This document shows positions 31,711 through 41,527 of a stretch of DNA of 64,000 nucleotides, one piece after another. The notes below the pieces were generated by a model that saw nothing but the letters and a program-made list of their open reading frames with translations, ran no database searches and was not told the origin of the DNA. Each line of letters begins with the position of its first letter. Position 1 is the first letter of the stretch. This DNA comes from Tenacibaculum sp. 190130A14a (lineage in GTDB: Bacteria; Bacteroidota; Bacteroidia; Flavobacteriales; Flavobacteriaceae), in NCBI RefSeq assembly GCF_964048965.1, contig NZ_OZ040189.1, positions 930,001 through 994,000 of the forward strand, written 5' to 3'. A program made the position numbers and the translations under genes.

Positions 31711-32625
31711 CTATTTGTATAAGTTAGATGATAAATATCGATCTCCTCGATCACATACAATAGCTACAACCACACCTTTCTCTATAGAATTCGCCACTTT
31801 AAGAGCAGTTGCAAAAGCACCTCCGCTGCTCATTCCAGCAAAAATACCTTCTTGATTAGCCAGTTTTAAGGTACCTTCTTCAGCTTCTTGTTGGGTAACT
31901 TGTAATATGGTATCTATTTTTTGAGGTTTAAAAATTGCAGGTAAATACTCTTCAGACCATTTTCGTATTCCTGGAATTTTTGCTCCTTCTTTGGGTTGCA
32001 CTCCAATAATTCTAATAGCATCATTTTGTTGCTTCAAATAATCTGAAACTCCAGTAATAGTACCTGTTGTTCCCATAGCTGATACAAAGTGCGTAACTTG
32101 CCCTTCAGTATCTCGCCAAATTTCAGGTCCAGTAGTGGTAAAATGAGCCTTTGGATTATCGAAATTATCAAATTGATTTAATCTAAAGTATCCCTTTTTA
32201 TATTTTAATTTTAGCGCATGGTCTATAGCGCCTTCCATACCTAATTCAGTAGGGGTTAAGATGACTTCAGCACCATAAGCTCTCATGGTTTTTACACGCT
32301 CAATAGTAGCGTGTTCAGGCATGGTTAATACCATATTTACTCCTAAAACTTTTGCCATTAAAGCCAAAGCAATTCCAGTATTACCACTGGTAGCTTCTAC
32401 TAAAGTGTCTCCTTTCTTAATATTTTTCTTTTTAAGAGCTTCAGAAATCATAAAATAAGCAGCTCTATCCTTAACACTTCCACCAGGATTATTTCCTTCT
32501 AGCTTTAATAGTAGTTTTACATTTGGGTTATTAAATGAATTGGTAACTTCTACTAAAGGGGTGTTTCCTACGAAATCAATTATACTTTTTGTTTTCATCA
32601 ATGGTTGTTTTTTAAGTAAAGTCAT
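31711..32625 (-). CDS. cysM: Cysteine synthase B (O-acetylserine sulfhydrylase)
   Basis: The 304-residue PLP enzyme has the active-site lysine in GGSVKDRAAYF near residue 57, the SGNTGIALA phosphate loop, and GTTGTITGVSDYLK. It makes cysteine from O-acetylserine and sulfide. The ATG at 32625 overlaps the cysE stop codon by 4 bases (ATGA), supporting this start; the next Met (32598) is an alternative that fits homologues equally well. It is the last gene of the long cys operon and acts directly on the CysE product. Confidence 0.94.
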   Translation of the reverse strand: MTLLKKQPLMKTKSIIDFVGNTPLVEVTNSFNNPNVKLLLKLEGNNPGGSVKDRAAYFMISEALKKKNIKKGDTLVEATSGNTGIALALMAKVLGVNMVLTMPEHATIERVKTMRAYGAEVILTPTELGMEGAIDHALKLKYKKGYFRLNQFDNFDNPKAHFTTTGPEIWRDTEGQVTHFVSAMGTTGTITGVSDYLKQQNDAIRIIGVQPKEGAKIPGIRKWSEEYLPAIFKPQKIDTILQVTQQEAEEGTLKLANQEGIFAGMSSGGAFATALKVANSIEKGVVVAIVCDRGDRYLSSNLYK

Positions 32626-33383
32626 TTTACATACGATTTTCTAGTGGTAATTTTATTTTCTGATTCATAAGTTACTATGGAAGCTTTCGGAATGGATGAG
32701 GTTACACATACATTCGCTCCAATAATACTATTTTCTCCTATGGTCACATCTCCGCCTAATATGGTTGCATTGGCATAGATGGTTACATTATTTTCTATCG
32801 TTGGATGTCTTTTCGTTGCGGCCAGCTCTTTTTTTACTTGAATTCCGCCTAAAGTAACTCCTTGATATATTTTTACGTTGTTTTTAATAATGGTGGTTTC
32901 TCCAATAACAATTCCAGTTGCATGATCTATAAAGAAAGACTCCCCAATGGTAGCTCCAGGATGAATGTCTACACCCGTAATACTATGTGCATATTCACTC
33001 ATCATTCTTGAAAAAGTGAATTGATCAAGTTTATACAACTCATGACTCAATCGGTAAATAGCTATCGCATGAAAACCAGGATATGCTAAATAGACCTCTT
33101 CTAGACTTTTACAAGCGGGGTCTGTTTGTTCAAAAGCAAGCGCATCTAAATCTAATTTATGCCTGATACTTAAGAAGAGGTTTTCATAAGTATACCATAG
33201 ATCAGTAGCATTTTCTATATGAAGTTTGTTGCTTATGACTAAAAAAAGCTTTGCTATTTTTTCTTGGTTTTCTGTTTTATGATTTTCATCAAAAAGAGCA
33301 TAGAGGAGATGTTTGGTAAACACTTCCACGGTTTCTTTTAAACAGATGTGATAATTTTTTACTGTATTGGTCACTATGGTCAT
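32622..33383 (-). CDS. cysE: Serine O-acetyltransferase
   Basis: The 253-residue protein has an N-terminal helical domain and a C-terminal left-handed beta-helix with hexapeptide repeats (DIHPGATIGESFFIDHATGIVIGET, shown as overlapping repeats near residues 138-160, then NVTIYANATILGG). It acetylates serine to O-acetylserine for the sulfhydrylase encoded next. The catalytic His in FIDHATG and His-rich IHPGA are present. It overlaps cysM by 4 bp and starts 1 bp after the ferredoxin gene. Confidence 0.94.
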   Translation of the reverse strand: MTIVTNTVKNYHICLKETVEVFTKHLLYALFDENHKTENQEKIAKLFLVISNKLHIENATDLWYTYENLFLSIRHKLDLDALAFEQTDPACKSLEEVYLAYPGFHAIAIYRLSHELYKLDQFTFSRMMSEYAHSITGVDIHPGATIGESFFIDHATGIVIGETTIIKNNVKIYQGVTLGGIQVKKELAATKRHPTIENNVTIYANATILGGDVTIGENSIIGANVCVTSSIPKASIVTYESENKITTRKSYVK

Positions 33384-33384
33384 T

Positions 33385-33717
33385 TTATTCTTCTGGGGCT
33401 AATTTTATTTCTAAACCTTCTAATTCGTTTGTTATTTGAATTTGACACCCTAAACGGCTGTTGTCCTTTACATTAAATGCTTCTGCTAGCATTGCGTCTT
33501 CATCATCTGTCATTTCCGGTAAATCATGATCTGAATTTACATAACACTGACACGAAGCGCACATTGCCATTCCACCACAAACTCCAATAGTTCCTTCAGG
33601 AGCTAGTTCGTATGATCTTACTAGCTCCATTAAATTCATTGCCATATCAGTCGGTGCAAGTACCTCATGGATTACACCCTCTCTATCGGTTATTTTTATG
33701 GTTACGTCTTGTTCCAT
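33385..33717 (-). CDS. 2Fe-2S ferredoxin (adrenodoxin type)
   Basis: The 110-residue protein carries the adrenodoxin-like cluster motif CGGMAMCASC (Cys near residues 48, 54 and 57) and the fourth Cys in RLGCQIQ near residue 91. It is a soluble one-electron carrier. It shares its start/stop base with the ferredoxin reductase gene upstream (overlap at 33717), so the two are co-translated and presumably form a redox pair. Within a sulfate assimilation operon it plausibly feeds electrons to the siroheme sulfite reductase. Confidence 0.9.
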   Translation of the reverse strand: MEQDVTIKITDREGVIHEVLAPTDMAMNLMELVRSYELAPEGTIGVCGGMAMCASCQCYVNSDHDLPEMTDDEDAMLAEAFNVKDNSRLGCQIQITNELEGLEIKLAPEE

Positions 33718-34772
33718 TATTGAATTGCTTTTACCACTGCTTTTGGTGCTTCTTTTTTGGTTCCATCAAACCCTTGTACACCACCAACAGTTGTATATTT
33801 CATTACATATTTTTTATCTGGGTGAATTCTTTGATAAGCACTCTGACACATTAAGGTAGCCTCATGGAATCCACATAAGATTAATTTTAGCTTTCCTGGG
33901 TAGGTGTTTACATCACCAATAGCATAAATACCAGGAACGTTGGTTTGATAGTCTAAAGAGTTATTTACTTTAATAGCATTCTTTTCAATTTCTAGTCCCC
34001 AATTAGCAATAGGTCCTAATTTTGGAGCTAATCCAAATAATGGGATAAAATGATCGGTATCTAAAATAAATGGCTCTTTTCCTTTTTGTTCTACCACAAC
34101 TCCTGTAACATGTTCTTTACCTAAAACACCTTTTACTTCAGCAGGAGTAATTAAATTGATTTTACCAAGATTTTTTAATTCTTGCACTTTTTCTACAGAA
34201 TCTAAGGCTCCTCTAAACTCATTTCTTCTGTGAATCAATGTTACCGATTTTGCTACATCAGTTAAGAAGATAGACCAATCTAAAGCAGAGTCTCCACCTC
34301 CAGCAATCACCACATCCTTATCTCGATATAGTTCTGGTTCCTTAATCATGTATTCCACACCATTATCTTCATATTGCTGAATGTTTTCTATTTGAGGTTT
34401 TCTTGGCTCAAAACTTCCTAATCCACCTGCAATGGCTACTACAGGAGCTTGGTGTTTAGTTCCTTTATTGGTGGTAACAATAAAAGTTCCGTCTTCTTGC
34501 TTCTCAATAGTATCCGCACGTTCTCCCAAAGTAAATCCAGGTTCAAATTGCTTAATTTGTTCCATTAGATTTTTGGTTAAGTCACCTGCTAAAATTTCAG
34601 GATATGCTGGAATATCATAAATTGGTTTTTTAGGATAGATCTCAGAACACTGTCCACCTGGTTGTGGTAAAGCGTCTATTAAATGACAGCGTAACTTTAA
34701 TAATCCTGCTTCAAATACTGTAAACAATCCAGTAGGTCCGGCTCCAATAATTAATATATCTGTTTGTATCAT
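33717..34772 (-). CDS. Ferredoxin-NAD(P)H reductase, thioredoxin-reductase-like
   Basis: The 351-residue FAD protein has the FAD-binding GAGPTGLFTVFEAG motif at the N-terminus, an NAD(P)H-binding AGGGDSALDWSI motif near residue 155, and the C-terminal YAIGDVNTYPGK. It lacks the CxxC redox motif of thioredoxin reductase, which points to the YumC-type ferredoxin reductases. It overlaps the 2Fe-2S ferredoxin gene by one base. It probably transfers electrons from NAD(P)H to that ferredoxin for sulfite reduction. Confidence 0.88.
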   Translation of the reverse strand: MIQTDILIIGAGPTGLFTVFEAGLLKLRCHLIDALPQPGGQCSEIYPKKPIYDIPAYPEILAGDLTKNLMEQIKQFEPGFTLGERADTIEKQEDGTFIVTTNKGTKHQAPVVAIAGGLGSFEPRKPQIENIQQYEDNGVEYMIKEPELYRDKDVVIAGGGDSALDWSIFLTDVAKSVTLIHRRNEFRGALDSVEKVQELKNLGKINLITPAEVKGVLGKEHVTGVVVEQKGKEPFILDTDHFIPLFGLAPKLGPIANWGLEIEKNAIKVNNSLDYQTNVPGIYAIGDVNTYPGKLKLILCGFHEATLMCQSAYQRIHPDKKYVMKYTTVGGVQGFDGTKKEAPKAVVKAIQ

Positions 34773-34854
34773 TTCTCTTTTAATTTGGTCATTACATTGG
34801 TAAAAAGCACAGTAATCTGATGTTTAAGATTGCTTGACTTTGTATATAATGACG

Positions 34855-35430
34855 TTAGCGTATTAGGTTTTCGGTTAACTTATTTAGTGTTTGTACTTTT
34901 TCTTCAAAGTTTCCTTTGATTGTTTTTCTATAATCGTTTAAATTTTGAACGAGTTGGTTGATGTCTTCAGGTATTACTTCTTCGAAAAACTGTCGTAATC
35001 GTTTTGCTGTTGTTGGCGATTTTCCATTGGTAGAAATAGCCACTTTTACATTTCCTTTGGTAACAATTCCTCCCATATAAAAATCGCAATATGGTGGATT
35101 GTCAGCTACATTGACCAACTTATGCTGTGCTCTACAATCATGGTATACTTGCATGTTTACTTCAGGATTATCGGTAGTGGCAATAACGATGTGTTTTCCT
35201 TCTAAATAATCCTTATCATAAATACCATTTAGCATGGTAGTATTTCCAGTTTTTGCAATGGAAATGGTTTCTTCTCGGTAAAAAGGAGCTACCATCGTAA
35301 CTTTAGCATCCGGACTCGATTTTAAAAGAAAAGATAACTTTTCTTCCGCCACATAGCCACCACCAACAATAAGTACTTCCAATTCTTTTGTCTTTAAGAA
35401 AATAGGATACAGGTTGTTTCTTTCTTCCAT
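34855..35430 (-). CDS. Precorrin-2 dehydrogenase / sirohydrochlorin ferrochelatase-like protein
   Basis: The 191-residue protein matches the N-terminal half of siroheme synthase CysG and yeast Met8: LEVLIVGGGYVAEEKL binds NAD, followed by IATTDNPEVN, NVADNPPYCDFYMGG and ISTNGKSPTTAKRLR. It oxidises precorrin-2 to sirohydrochlorin and may also insert iron. It is directly adjacent to the uroporphyrinogen methyltransferase gene (no gap), and both supply siroheme to the sulfite reductase encoded next to them. Confidence 0.92.
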   Translation of the reverse strand: MEERNNLYPIFLKTKELEVLIVGGGYVAEEKLSFLLKSSPDAKVTMVAPFYREETISIAKTGNTTMLNGIYDKDYLEGKHIVIATTDNPEVNMQVYHDCRAQHKLVNVADNPPYCDFYMGGIVTKGNVKVAISTNGKSPTTAKRLRQFFEEVIPEDINQLVQNLNDYRKTIKGNFEEKVQTLNKLTENLIR

Positions 35431-36198
35431 TTATACTACTTCTTTAAAGGCTATTTCTTGTTGAATTTGTAAAAGTTGTTGTCTGTGATTTACAACATCT
35501 CCTAAAATGATAATAGCTGGGTTACTCAATTGATTGGTTTGTACAACTTCTTCTATAGAATTTACTGTTCCAATTCCAATTTTCTCATGCTTGGTAGTTC
35601 CGTTTTGAATAATGGCTACAGGTAAATCTCCTTTTTCTTCTTGTTTGAATAAAGAAACAATCTCTGGAAGTTTTCCCATTCCCATTAGAATAACTACGGT
35701 TGCATTAGATTTGGCAGCCAATGCTACATCATTTGACAATTGATGTTGTTTGGTAGTTCCTGTAATTACCCAAAAACTCTCAGCGCTCCCTCTTTTTGTT
35801 AAAGGAATGTTTTGATAAGCAGGTACAGCCAATGATGATGATATTCCTGGAACAACTGCGACTTCTATTCCCTGTTTCGCAGCGTATTCCATTTCTTCAG
35901 CCCCTCTACCAAAAATAAATGGATCTCCTCCTTTTAAACGTACTACATGACCATGAGAGTGTGCTTTAGCAACAATCAATTCATTGATTTGTTCTTGTTG
36001 ATAGCGATAGCAACCTCTTCGTTTTCCAACAAAGATTAATTCTGTCATTGGATGTACGTAACTTAATAGTTCAGAATTTACTAATGCATCGTATAGTACT
36101 ACAGATGCAGACTCTAAGGCTTTGATCGCTTTTAAGGTGATTAAATCGGCATCGCCAGGACCAGCTCCTACTACTGTTAATTTTGGTTGCGTATTCAT
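35431..36198 (-). CDS. cobA: Uroporphyrinogen-III C-methyltransferase
   Basis: The 255-residue protein has the SUMT motifs VVGAGPGDADLITLKA at the N-terminus, VRLKGGDPFIFGRG near residue 85, and VPGISSSLAVPAY. It methylates uroporphyrinogen III twice to precorrin-2 using SAM, the branch point to siroheme. It lies 11 bp after the sulfite reductase gene and immediately before the precorrin-2 dehydrogenase gene. Since it consumes SAM, it also links the operon to the SAM pool. Confidence 0.95.
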   Translation of the reverse strand: MNTQPKLTVVGAGPGDADLITLKAIKALESASVVLYDALVNSELLSYVHPMTELIFVGKRRGCYRYQQEQINELIVAKAHSHGHVVRLKGGDPFIFGRGAEEMEYAAKQGIEVAVVPGISSSLAVPAYQNIPLTKRGSAESFWVITGTTKQHQLSNDVALAAKSNATVVILMGMGKLPEIVSLFKQEEKGDLPVAIIQNGTTKHEKIGIGTVNSIEEVVQTNQLSNPAIIILGDVVNHRQQLLQIQQEIAFKEVV

Positions 36199-36209
36199 TG
36201 TGCTCTCTT

Positions 36210-38312
36210 TTAACTTTCGACTACAAGTTTTCTATATGCATCTACTGTTTTGTAAAAAGACTTTGCTTCTTGCAAGTACTTTTTAGCAAATGCTGCTGTA
36301 GGTTCATTTTTGTTTATTTGATAGATTAAATCTGAAAATGTACTTGGAAGTGCTACTTTATTTGTGCTTACAAATACATCATCAAAGTTTTGTATAATCC
36401 CTGCTTGGGTATTGGTTTTTTGCCCTTCTGAGGTTAATAATGCTTTCGCAGTATTTACAAAAGCTGCGTATGAATGGTAAATACTATCTGCCCATTGTTT
36501 CTCATTAAAAGCTTCTTCAGAGTTGTCTAATTTTTCTTCACTTTCAAACAAAAGCGTAGCTACTAAATCAATTACAACCCCAGCACATTCTCCAACACCA
36601 ATAGCTTTTACATAATTTTTATCATGGCCCCAATCGATAAAGTCATCTTCGGTTAAATTGCTAGTGTCTGAAAGCTCTTTTAATAGTTCATAGAAATAGG
36701 TTTTCCCATTTCTGTCATAATAAGCCAAGAAGTCTTCATTTTCCTCTTTTCTAGACTCAAAATCATTTAATAAAAGTCTTAAAGCTTGTGGTCCTCTTTT
36801 ACTTGGAATTTTTACCAGCTTATCTGAAAAACGTCCTTGTCCATCACCTACAATACCACCGCCAATTAAAACCTGTAGGGCAGGGGCTAATAAGTTTCCA
36901 ACTTTAACAGACATTCCTTGAAAACCAATATGTGCCATATTGTGTTGTCCACATGCATTCATACAACCACTAATTTTAATAGTGATTTCTTTATTAGTAA
37001 TGTATTGTGGGTATTCTGTTTTAAAAACACGCTCTAATTCTGCTGCAATACCTGTACTGCTTGAAATACCTAAATTACAAGTGTCTGTACCAGGACATGC
37101 AGTAATATCTGTAGTGCTATCATATCCAGCTTCTACAAAACCTAATTTTTCAAGTTCCGTATAAAAGAATGGTAATAGTTCTTCTCGTACATGGCGTATA
37201 AGTATATTTTGACGTAAGGTAAAACGCAATTCATTGGCTGCATATTTTTTAATTAAATCAGCTAACAATCGTGCTTTGTCTGTATAAAAATCACCTAAGT
37301 GCACTTTAATACCTATAGCAAAAAGTCCTTTTTGTTTCTGCGGAATTACATTGGTGTGTTTCCATGTTTCATATGCCTCTTTATCTGTAATTTCTATAGC
37401 AGGAACTTCATTAGTTTCAAAGGTAATTGGTTGTTCAAACGCTGCTGTTTCAATAGGGTATGTTTGATACGCTAATGCTTTTTTCTCTTCTTCTACTAAG
37501 GTTAAAAAAGCATCTAAACCTATACTTTTAACTAAGAATTTTAAACGAGCTTTGGCTCTTTTTGTTCGTTCTCCATGACGATCAAATACACGTAAAACAC
37601 CTTCAATAGTTGGAATTAACAAGTCTTCTTCTAAAAACTCATACATCACATCAGCCTGACGAGGTTGTGAACCTAATCCACCTGCTAACATTACTTTAAA
37701 ACCTTTTATTTCAGTACCATTGATGTTTTTGGTTTTTGCAATAAAACCTAAATCATGCATAAAGCTTAAAGCAGTATCTTTTTCTGTAGAAGAGAAAGAC
37801 ATCTTAAATTTTCTTCCCATTTCTTGACAAACCGGGTTTCTCAAGAAAAACTGAAAAGTAGCATGTGCATATGGGGTTACGTCAAAAGGTTCATTCGGAT
37901 CAATTCCTGCAGTTTCTGAAGCCGTAACATTACGTACCGCATTTCCACAGGCTTCTCTTAGCGTAATATCATCCTTCTCTAATTGCGCCCAAAGCTCTGG
38001 AGTTCTATCTAAACTTACATAATGTATTTGAATATCTTGTCGTGTTGTGATATGTAATCTACCACGAGAATATTCATCCGATACATCTGCAATTCTGTGC
38101 AATTGCTCACTACTTACTTTTCCATAAGGTAACTTGATACGTATCATTTGAACTCCTAGTTGACGTTGGCCATAAACTCCTCTAGCCAAACGTAGACTTC
38201 TGAATCGTTCTTCATCGATTCTTCCTTCTTTAAACAATCGAATTTTACGTTCTAATTCGATAATGTCTTTTTCTACAACCGGATTTTCTATTTCTGTTCT
38301 AAAACTTTGCAT
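36210..38312 (-). CDS. sir: Ferredoxin-type sulfite (nitrite) reductase with C-terminal extension
   Basis: The 700-residue protein has the duplicated siroheme reductase architecture, with the ferrodoxin-like half domains (LHITTRQDIQIHYV and FTLRQNILIRHV). The [4Fe-4S]/siroheme Cys motifs are TACPGTDTC (about 404-410) and SGCMNAC (about 449-453). It reduces sulfite to sulfide with six electrons. About 150 C-terminal residues (from about 540) are not part of the usual reductase; they are helical (ADSIYHSYAAFVNTAKALL) and resemble a HEPN-type helical domain. Its neighbours make siroheme and ferredoxins, so sulfite rather than nitrite is the likely substrate. Confidence 0.92.
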   Translation of the reverse strand: MQSFRTEIENPVVEKDIIELERKIRLFKEGRIDEERFRSLRLARGVYGQRQLGVQMIRIKLPYGKVSSEQLHRIADVSDEYSRGRLHITTRQDIQIHYVSLDRTPELWAQLEKDDITLREACGNAVRNVTASETAGIDPNEPFDVTPYAHATFQFFLRNPVCQEMGRKFKMSFSSTEKDTALSFMHDLGFIAKTKNINGTEIKGFKVMLAGGLGSQPRQADVMYEFLEEDLLIPTIEGVLRVFDRHGERTKRAKARLKFLVKSIGLDAFLTLVEEEKKALAYQTYPIETAAFEQPITFETNEVPAIEITDKEAYETWKHTNVIPQKQKGLFAIGIKVHLGDFYTDKARLLADLIKKYAANELRFTLRQNILIRHVREELLPFFYTELEKLGFVEAGYDSTTDITACPGTDTCNLGISSSTGIAAELERVFKTEYPQYITNKEITIKISGCMNACGQHNMAHIGFQGMSVKVGNLLAPALQVLIGGGIVGDGQGRFSDKLVKIPSKRGPQALRLLLNDFESRKEENEDFLAYYDRNGKTYFYELLKELSDTSNLTEDDFIDWGHDKNYVKAIGVGECAGVVIDLVATLLFESEEKLDNSEEAFNEKQWADSIYHSYAAFVNTAKALLTSEGQKTNTQAGIIQNFDDVFVSTNKVALPSTFSDLIYQINKNEPTAAFAKKYLQEAKSFYKTVDAYRKLVVES

Positions 38313-38342
38313 GGTTTCTAGTAATTCGCTTTGTAAAGCTTT

Positions 38343-38696
<354 letters not shown>

Positions 38697-38712
38697 CTAA
38701 ATAGTTTAGGAA

Positions 38713-39960
38713 TTAATTGATAAAACCAACACCAGAAGTATTATTTGTTCTTGGATTGATGAGTATAAATGTTCCATTAGATTTGTTGTCTTTGTAACTA
38801 TCTACAAATAACTGTTTACTCACCTTTAACGATACTTGACCAATTTCATTTAAACTTAACTGAGAAGGAGCTGTTTCTTCACCAGAAAAATCAGTTTTAA
38901 CTAAGGACGTTATATTGGTAATCTTTGCTTGCGCATCGTTTATTCCGTGTTTTATATAATATTTTTCTGAAGCCTGTAAAGGAGTTTTGTCCATCCAACA
39001 AATCGTAGCTTCGAGTTGTTTAACAGCTTTAGGTTCTTCTCCAGATTTTACAATCATATCTCCTCGGCTAATGTTAACATCATCTTCTAAGGTTAAATTG
39101 ATAGAACTTCCTTTTTGAGCTTCTTGATATTCTTGATTAAAAAAGTGAATACTTTTTACTTTAGATTTTGTAGCAGATGGTAATATGGTAACTTCATCTC
39201 CAACAGCAATACTATCTCCATATAGTTTACCCGCATAGCCTCTAAAGTCATGATATTCTTCCGTTTTTGGTCGTACGACTGTTTGTACTGGAAAACGTGC
39301 CTTTGCATCTTTCTCTATAGTTTGCGTATCTAAATCTTCTAAGTGATCTAATATACTATGTCCGTTATACCAATCAATTCTTGCAGATTTAGAAACTACA
39401 TTATCTCCGTGTAAAGCAGAAATAGGAATAAAGGTGATCTTTTGATCTTGGTATTCGCTTTTAGAAGCTAAATATTCTATTTCTCCTTTAATTTCATTGA
39501 ATTTTTGCTCAGAAAAATCAACCAAATCCATTTTATTTACTGCTACAATTACATCTTTTACTCTCAGTAAATTATTGATAAAAAAGTGACGATAGGTTTG
39601 TTCTACAACGCCATTTCTAGCATCTACTAAAATGATAGACGCTTGAGAATTGGAAGCACCGGTCACCATATTACGAGTATATTCAATATGTCCGGGAGTA
39701 TCAGCTATAATAAAGCTGGTTTTTGGTGTAGAAAAGTAAATATGAGCTACATCAATGGTAATTCCTTGTTCACGTTCTGCTACTAAACCATCGGTTGCCA
39801 ATGAGAAATCTAAATAGTCAAAACCTCTCTGTTTACTTTTCTCTTCTATAGCTTGTAATTTATCATCGGTAAGCGATTTTGTATCATACAAAATTCTACC
39901 TATAAGTGTACTTTTACCATCATCTACACTTCCTGCTGTTGCTATTTTTAGTACATTCAT
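38713..39960 (-). CDS. cysN: Sulfate adenylyltransferase subunit 1 (GTPase)
   Basis: The 415-residue protein is an EF-Tu-like GTPase with GSVDDGKSTLIG (G1), DTPGHIEY (G3) and NKMDLV (G4). It drives formation of adenosine 5'-phosphosulfate together with CysD. It ends after the second beta-barrel and carries no fused APS kinase domain. It follows cysD by 23 bp. A CysC must therefore come from elsewhere if PAPS is the intermediate. Confidence 0.95.
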   Translation of the reverse strand: MNVLKIATAGSVDDGKSTLIGRILYDTKSLTDDKLQAIEEKSKQRGFDYLDFSLATDGLVAEREQGITIDVAHIYFSTPKTSFIIADTPGHIEYTRNMVTGASNSQASIILVDARNGVVEQTYRHFFINNLLRVKDVIVAVNKMDLVDFSEQKFNEIKGEIEYLASKSEYQDQKITFIPISALHGDNVVSKSARIDWYNGHSILDHLEDLDTQTIEKDAKARFPVQTVVRPKTEEYHDFRGYAGKLYGDSIAVGDEVTILPSATKSKVKSIHFFNQEYQEAQKGSSINLTLEDDVNISRGDMIVKSGEEPKAVKQLEATICWMDKTPLQASEKYYIKHGINDAQAKITNITSLVKTDFSGEETAPSQLSLNEIGQVSLKVSKQLFVDSYKDNKSNGTFILINPRTNNTSGVGFIN

Positions 39961-39983
39961 TTGTTTCGTTCTTTAGTGTTGTT

Positions 39984-40889
39984 TTAGAAATACCCTTGTT
40001 GTTTGCGTTTTTCCATGGCTGCTTCCGACCGTTTGTCATCTATTCTAGCGCCTCTCTCTGATATGGTTGATTCTCTAATTTCATCAACAATCGTATCAAT
40101 ATCAATTGCCGTTGATAATACCGCTGCTGTACAACTCATATCACCTACAGTCCTAAAACGCACCATTCGCTCTTGTATCTCTTCATCTTCATCTCTATAA
40201 ACAACTTCATCGTTAACAGACCATATGAGTCCGTCTCTAACAAAAGTTGCTCTTTTGTGTGCAAAGTAGATGGAAGGGATTTCTATATTTTCTTGTTGAA
40301 TGTATGACCAAACATCTAATTCTGTCCAGTTAGATATTGGAAATACACGTACGTTTTGACCTAAATCAATACGCCCGTTTAGCATATCGAATAACTCTGG
40401 ACGTTGATTTTTTTCATCCCATTGACCAAAATCATCGCGTACCGAGAAAATACGCTCTTTAGCTCTTGCTTTTTCCTCATCTCTGCGCGCTCCGCCGATA
40501 CATGCGTCAAAACCAAACTCTTCTATGGCATCTAATAACGTTTCAGTTTGTAACATGTTTCGGCTCGCGTACTTCCCTGTTTCTTCTTTTACCTTACCAG
40601 CATCAATGTTATCTTGTACGTTGCGCACAATGAGTTCAACTCCTAATTCTTCAACTAGTTTATCTCTAAAAGCAATAGTTTCTGGAAAATTGTGTCCTGT
40701 ATCTATATGCATTAAAGGAAAAGGAATTTTGGCTGGGTAAAATGCTTTTTGAGCAAGTCGCACCAGTGTTATGCTATCTTTTCCCCCAGAAAACAACAAC
40801 ACTGGCTTTTCAAATTGTGCGACAACTTCTCTTAAAATATATATGGCTTCACTTTCTAAAGCTCCAACTCTAATGATATTCGTATTCAT
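39984..40889 (-). CDS. cysD: Sulfate adenylyltransferase subunit 2
   Basis: The 301-residue protein belongs to the PAPS reductase/ATP pyrophosphatase superfamily: FSGGKDSITLVRLA is the P-loop near residue 30, with GGARRDEEKARAKERIFS and DPKSVNDE-like segments following and the C-terminal KRKQQGYF. It forms APS from ATP and sulfate together with CysN. I chose the ATG at 40889, which gives the usual length and clears the cysH stop; an in-frame ATG at 40919 would overlap cysH. Confidence 0.95.
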   Translation of the reverse strand: MNTNIIRVGALESEAIYILREVVAQFEKPVLLFSGGKDSITLVRLAQKAFYPAKIPFPLMHIDTGHNFPETIAFRDKLVEELGVELIVRNVQDNIDAGKVKEETGKYASRNMLQTETLLDAIEEFGFDACIGGARRDEEKARAKERIFSVRDDFGQWDEKNQRPELFDMLNGRIDLGQNVRVFPISNWTELDVWSYIQQENIEIPSIYFAHKRATFVRDGLIWSVNDEVVYRDEDEEIQERMVRFRTVGDMSCTAAVLSTAIDIDTIVDEIRESTISERGARIDDKRSEAAMEKRKQQGYF

Positions 40890-40900
40890 AATGCTATTTT

Positions 40901-41527
40901 TTAAATATGTAAACCACATTCTCTATTGCTTTCAACTTTGGTTGGGTCGAAATATTTAAACTCATTTGGCAATTGATGTTCCTCTAAATAGGTATCTAAA
41001 TCTGCGTCTGACCAGTGGTAAAATGGACTTACTTTTAAAATACCGTCTTTGCTATAAGAAAGAATTCCAATATTATCTCTAAAAGCAGTTTGTCCTTTTC
41101 TAAGATTGGTAAACCAAACTTCTGGTTGATGTTCTTCCATGGCTCTTTTAAAAGGCTCTAGCTTTACTTGCTCAGTAAAAATTGAATGCTTAGGATCATC
41201 AATTGTTGGAAGTCCTAAGGTTTGATTTCTATGTGCAACTGTTTGCTTTGGAACATATAGTTGTACATTTAAATCAAGTTTTTCAATTACTTCTTCTGCA
41301 TGTTTATAGGTTTGCGGAGTATTATATCCGGTATCGCACCAAACAACTTTTGTCGCAGAGTTTACTTGTGTTACTGCATGTAAAATAACTGCTTCATAGG
41401 GTCTGAAATTGGTTGTAAGAATTGTTCTTTGTTGCAAATCAAATGCCCATTCCACTATTTCCTTCGGAGCTAGCTTTTCCAGTCCTTTATTTAATTCTTC
41501 AATATTTAATTGCTTTTCTAATCTCAT
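40901..41527 (-). CDS. cysH: Phosphoadenosine phosphosulfate reductase
   Basis: The 208-residue protein has VWCDTGYNTPQTY, KLEPFKRAM (where APS-type enzymes have a Cys pair), WFTNLRKGQTAFR and the catalytic SNRECGLH at the C-terminus. The absence of the CC and CxxC iron-sulfur ligands indicates the PAPS-dependent, thioredoxin-using type. It reduces PAPS to sulfite. The ATG at 41527 overlaps the DUF2061 stop by 4 bases (ATGA), which supports this start over the in-frame ATG at 41554. No cysC is visible in the window. Confidence 0.92.
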   Translation of the reverse strand: MRLEKQLNIEELNKGLEKLAPKEIVEWAFDLQQRTILTTNFRPYEAVILHAVTQVNSATKVVWCDTGYNTPQTYKHAEEVIEKLDLNVQLYVPKQTVAHRNQTLGLPTIDDPKHSIFTEQVKLEPFKRAMEEHQPEVWFTNLRKGQTAFRDNIGILSYSKDGILKVSPFYHWSDADLDTYLEEHQLPNEFKYFDPTKVESNRECGLHI

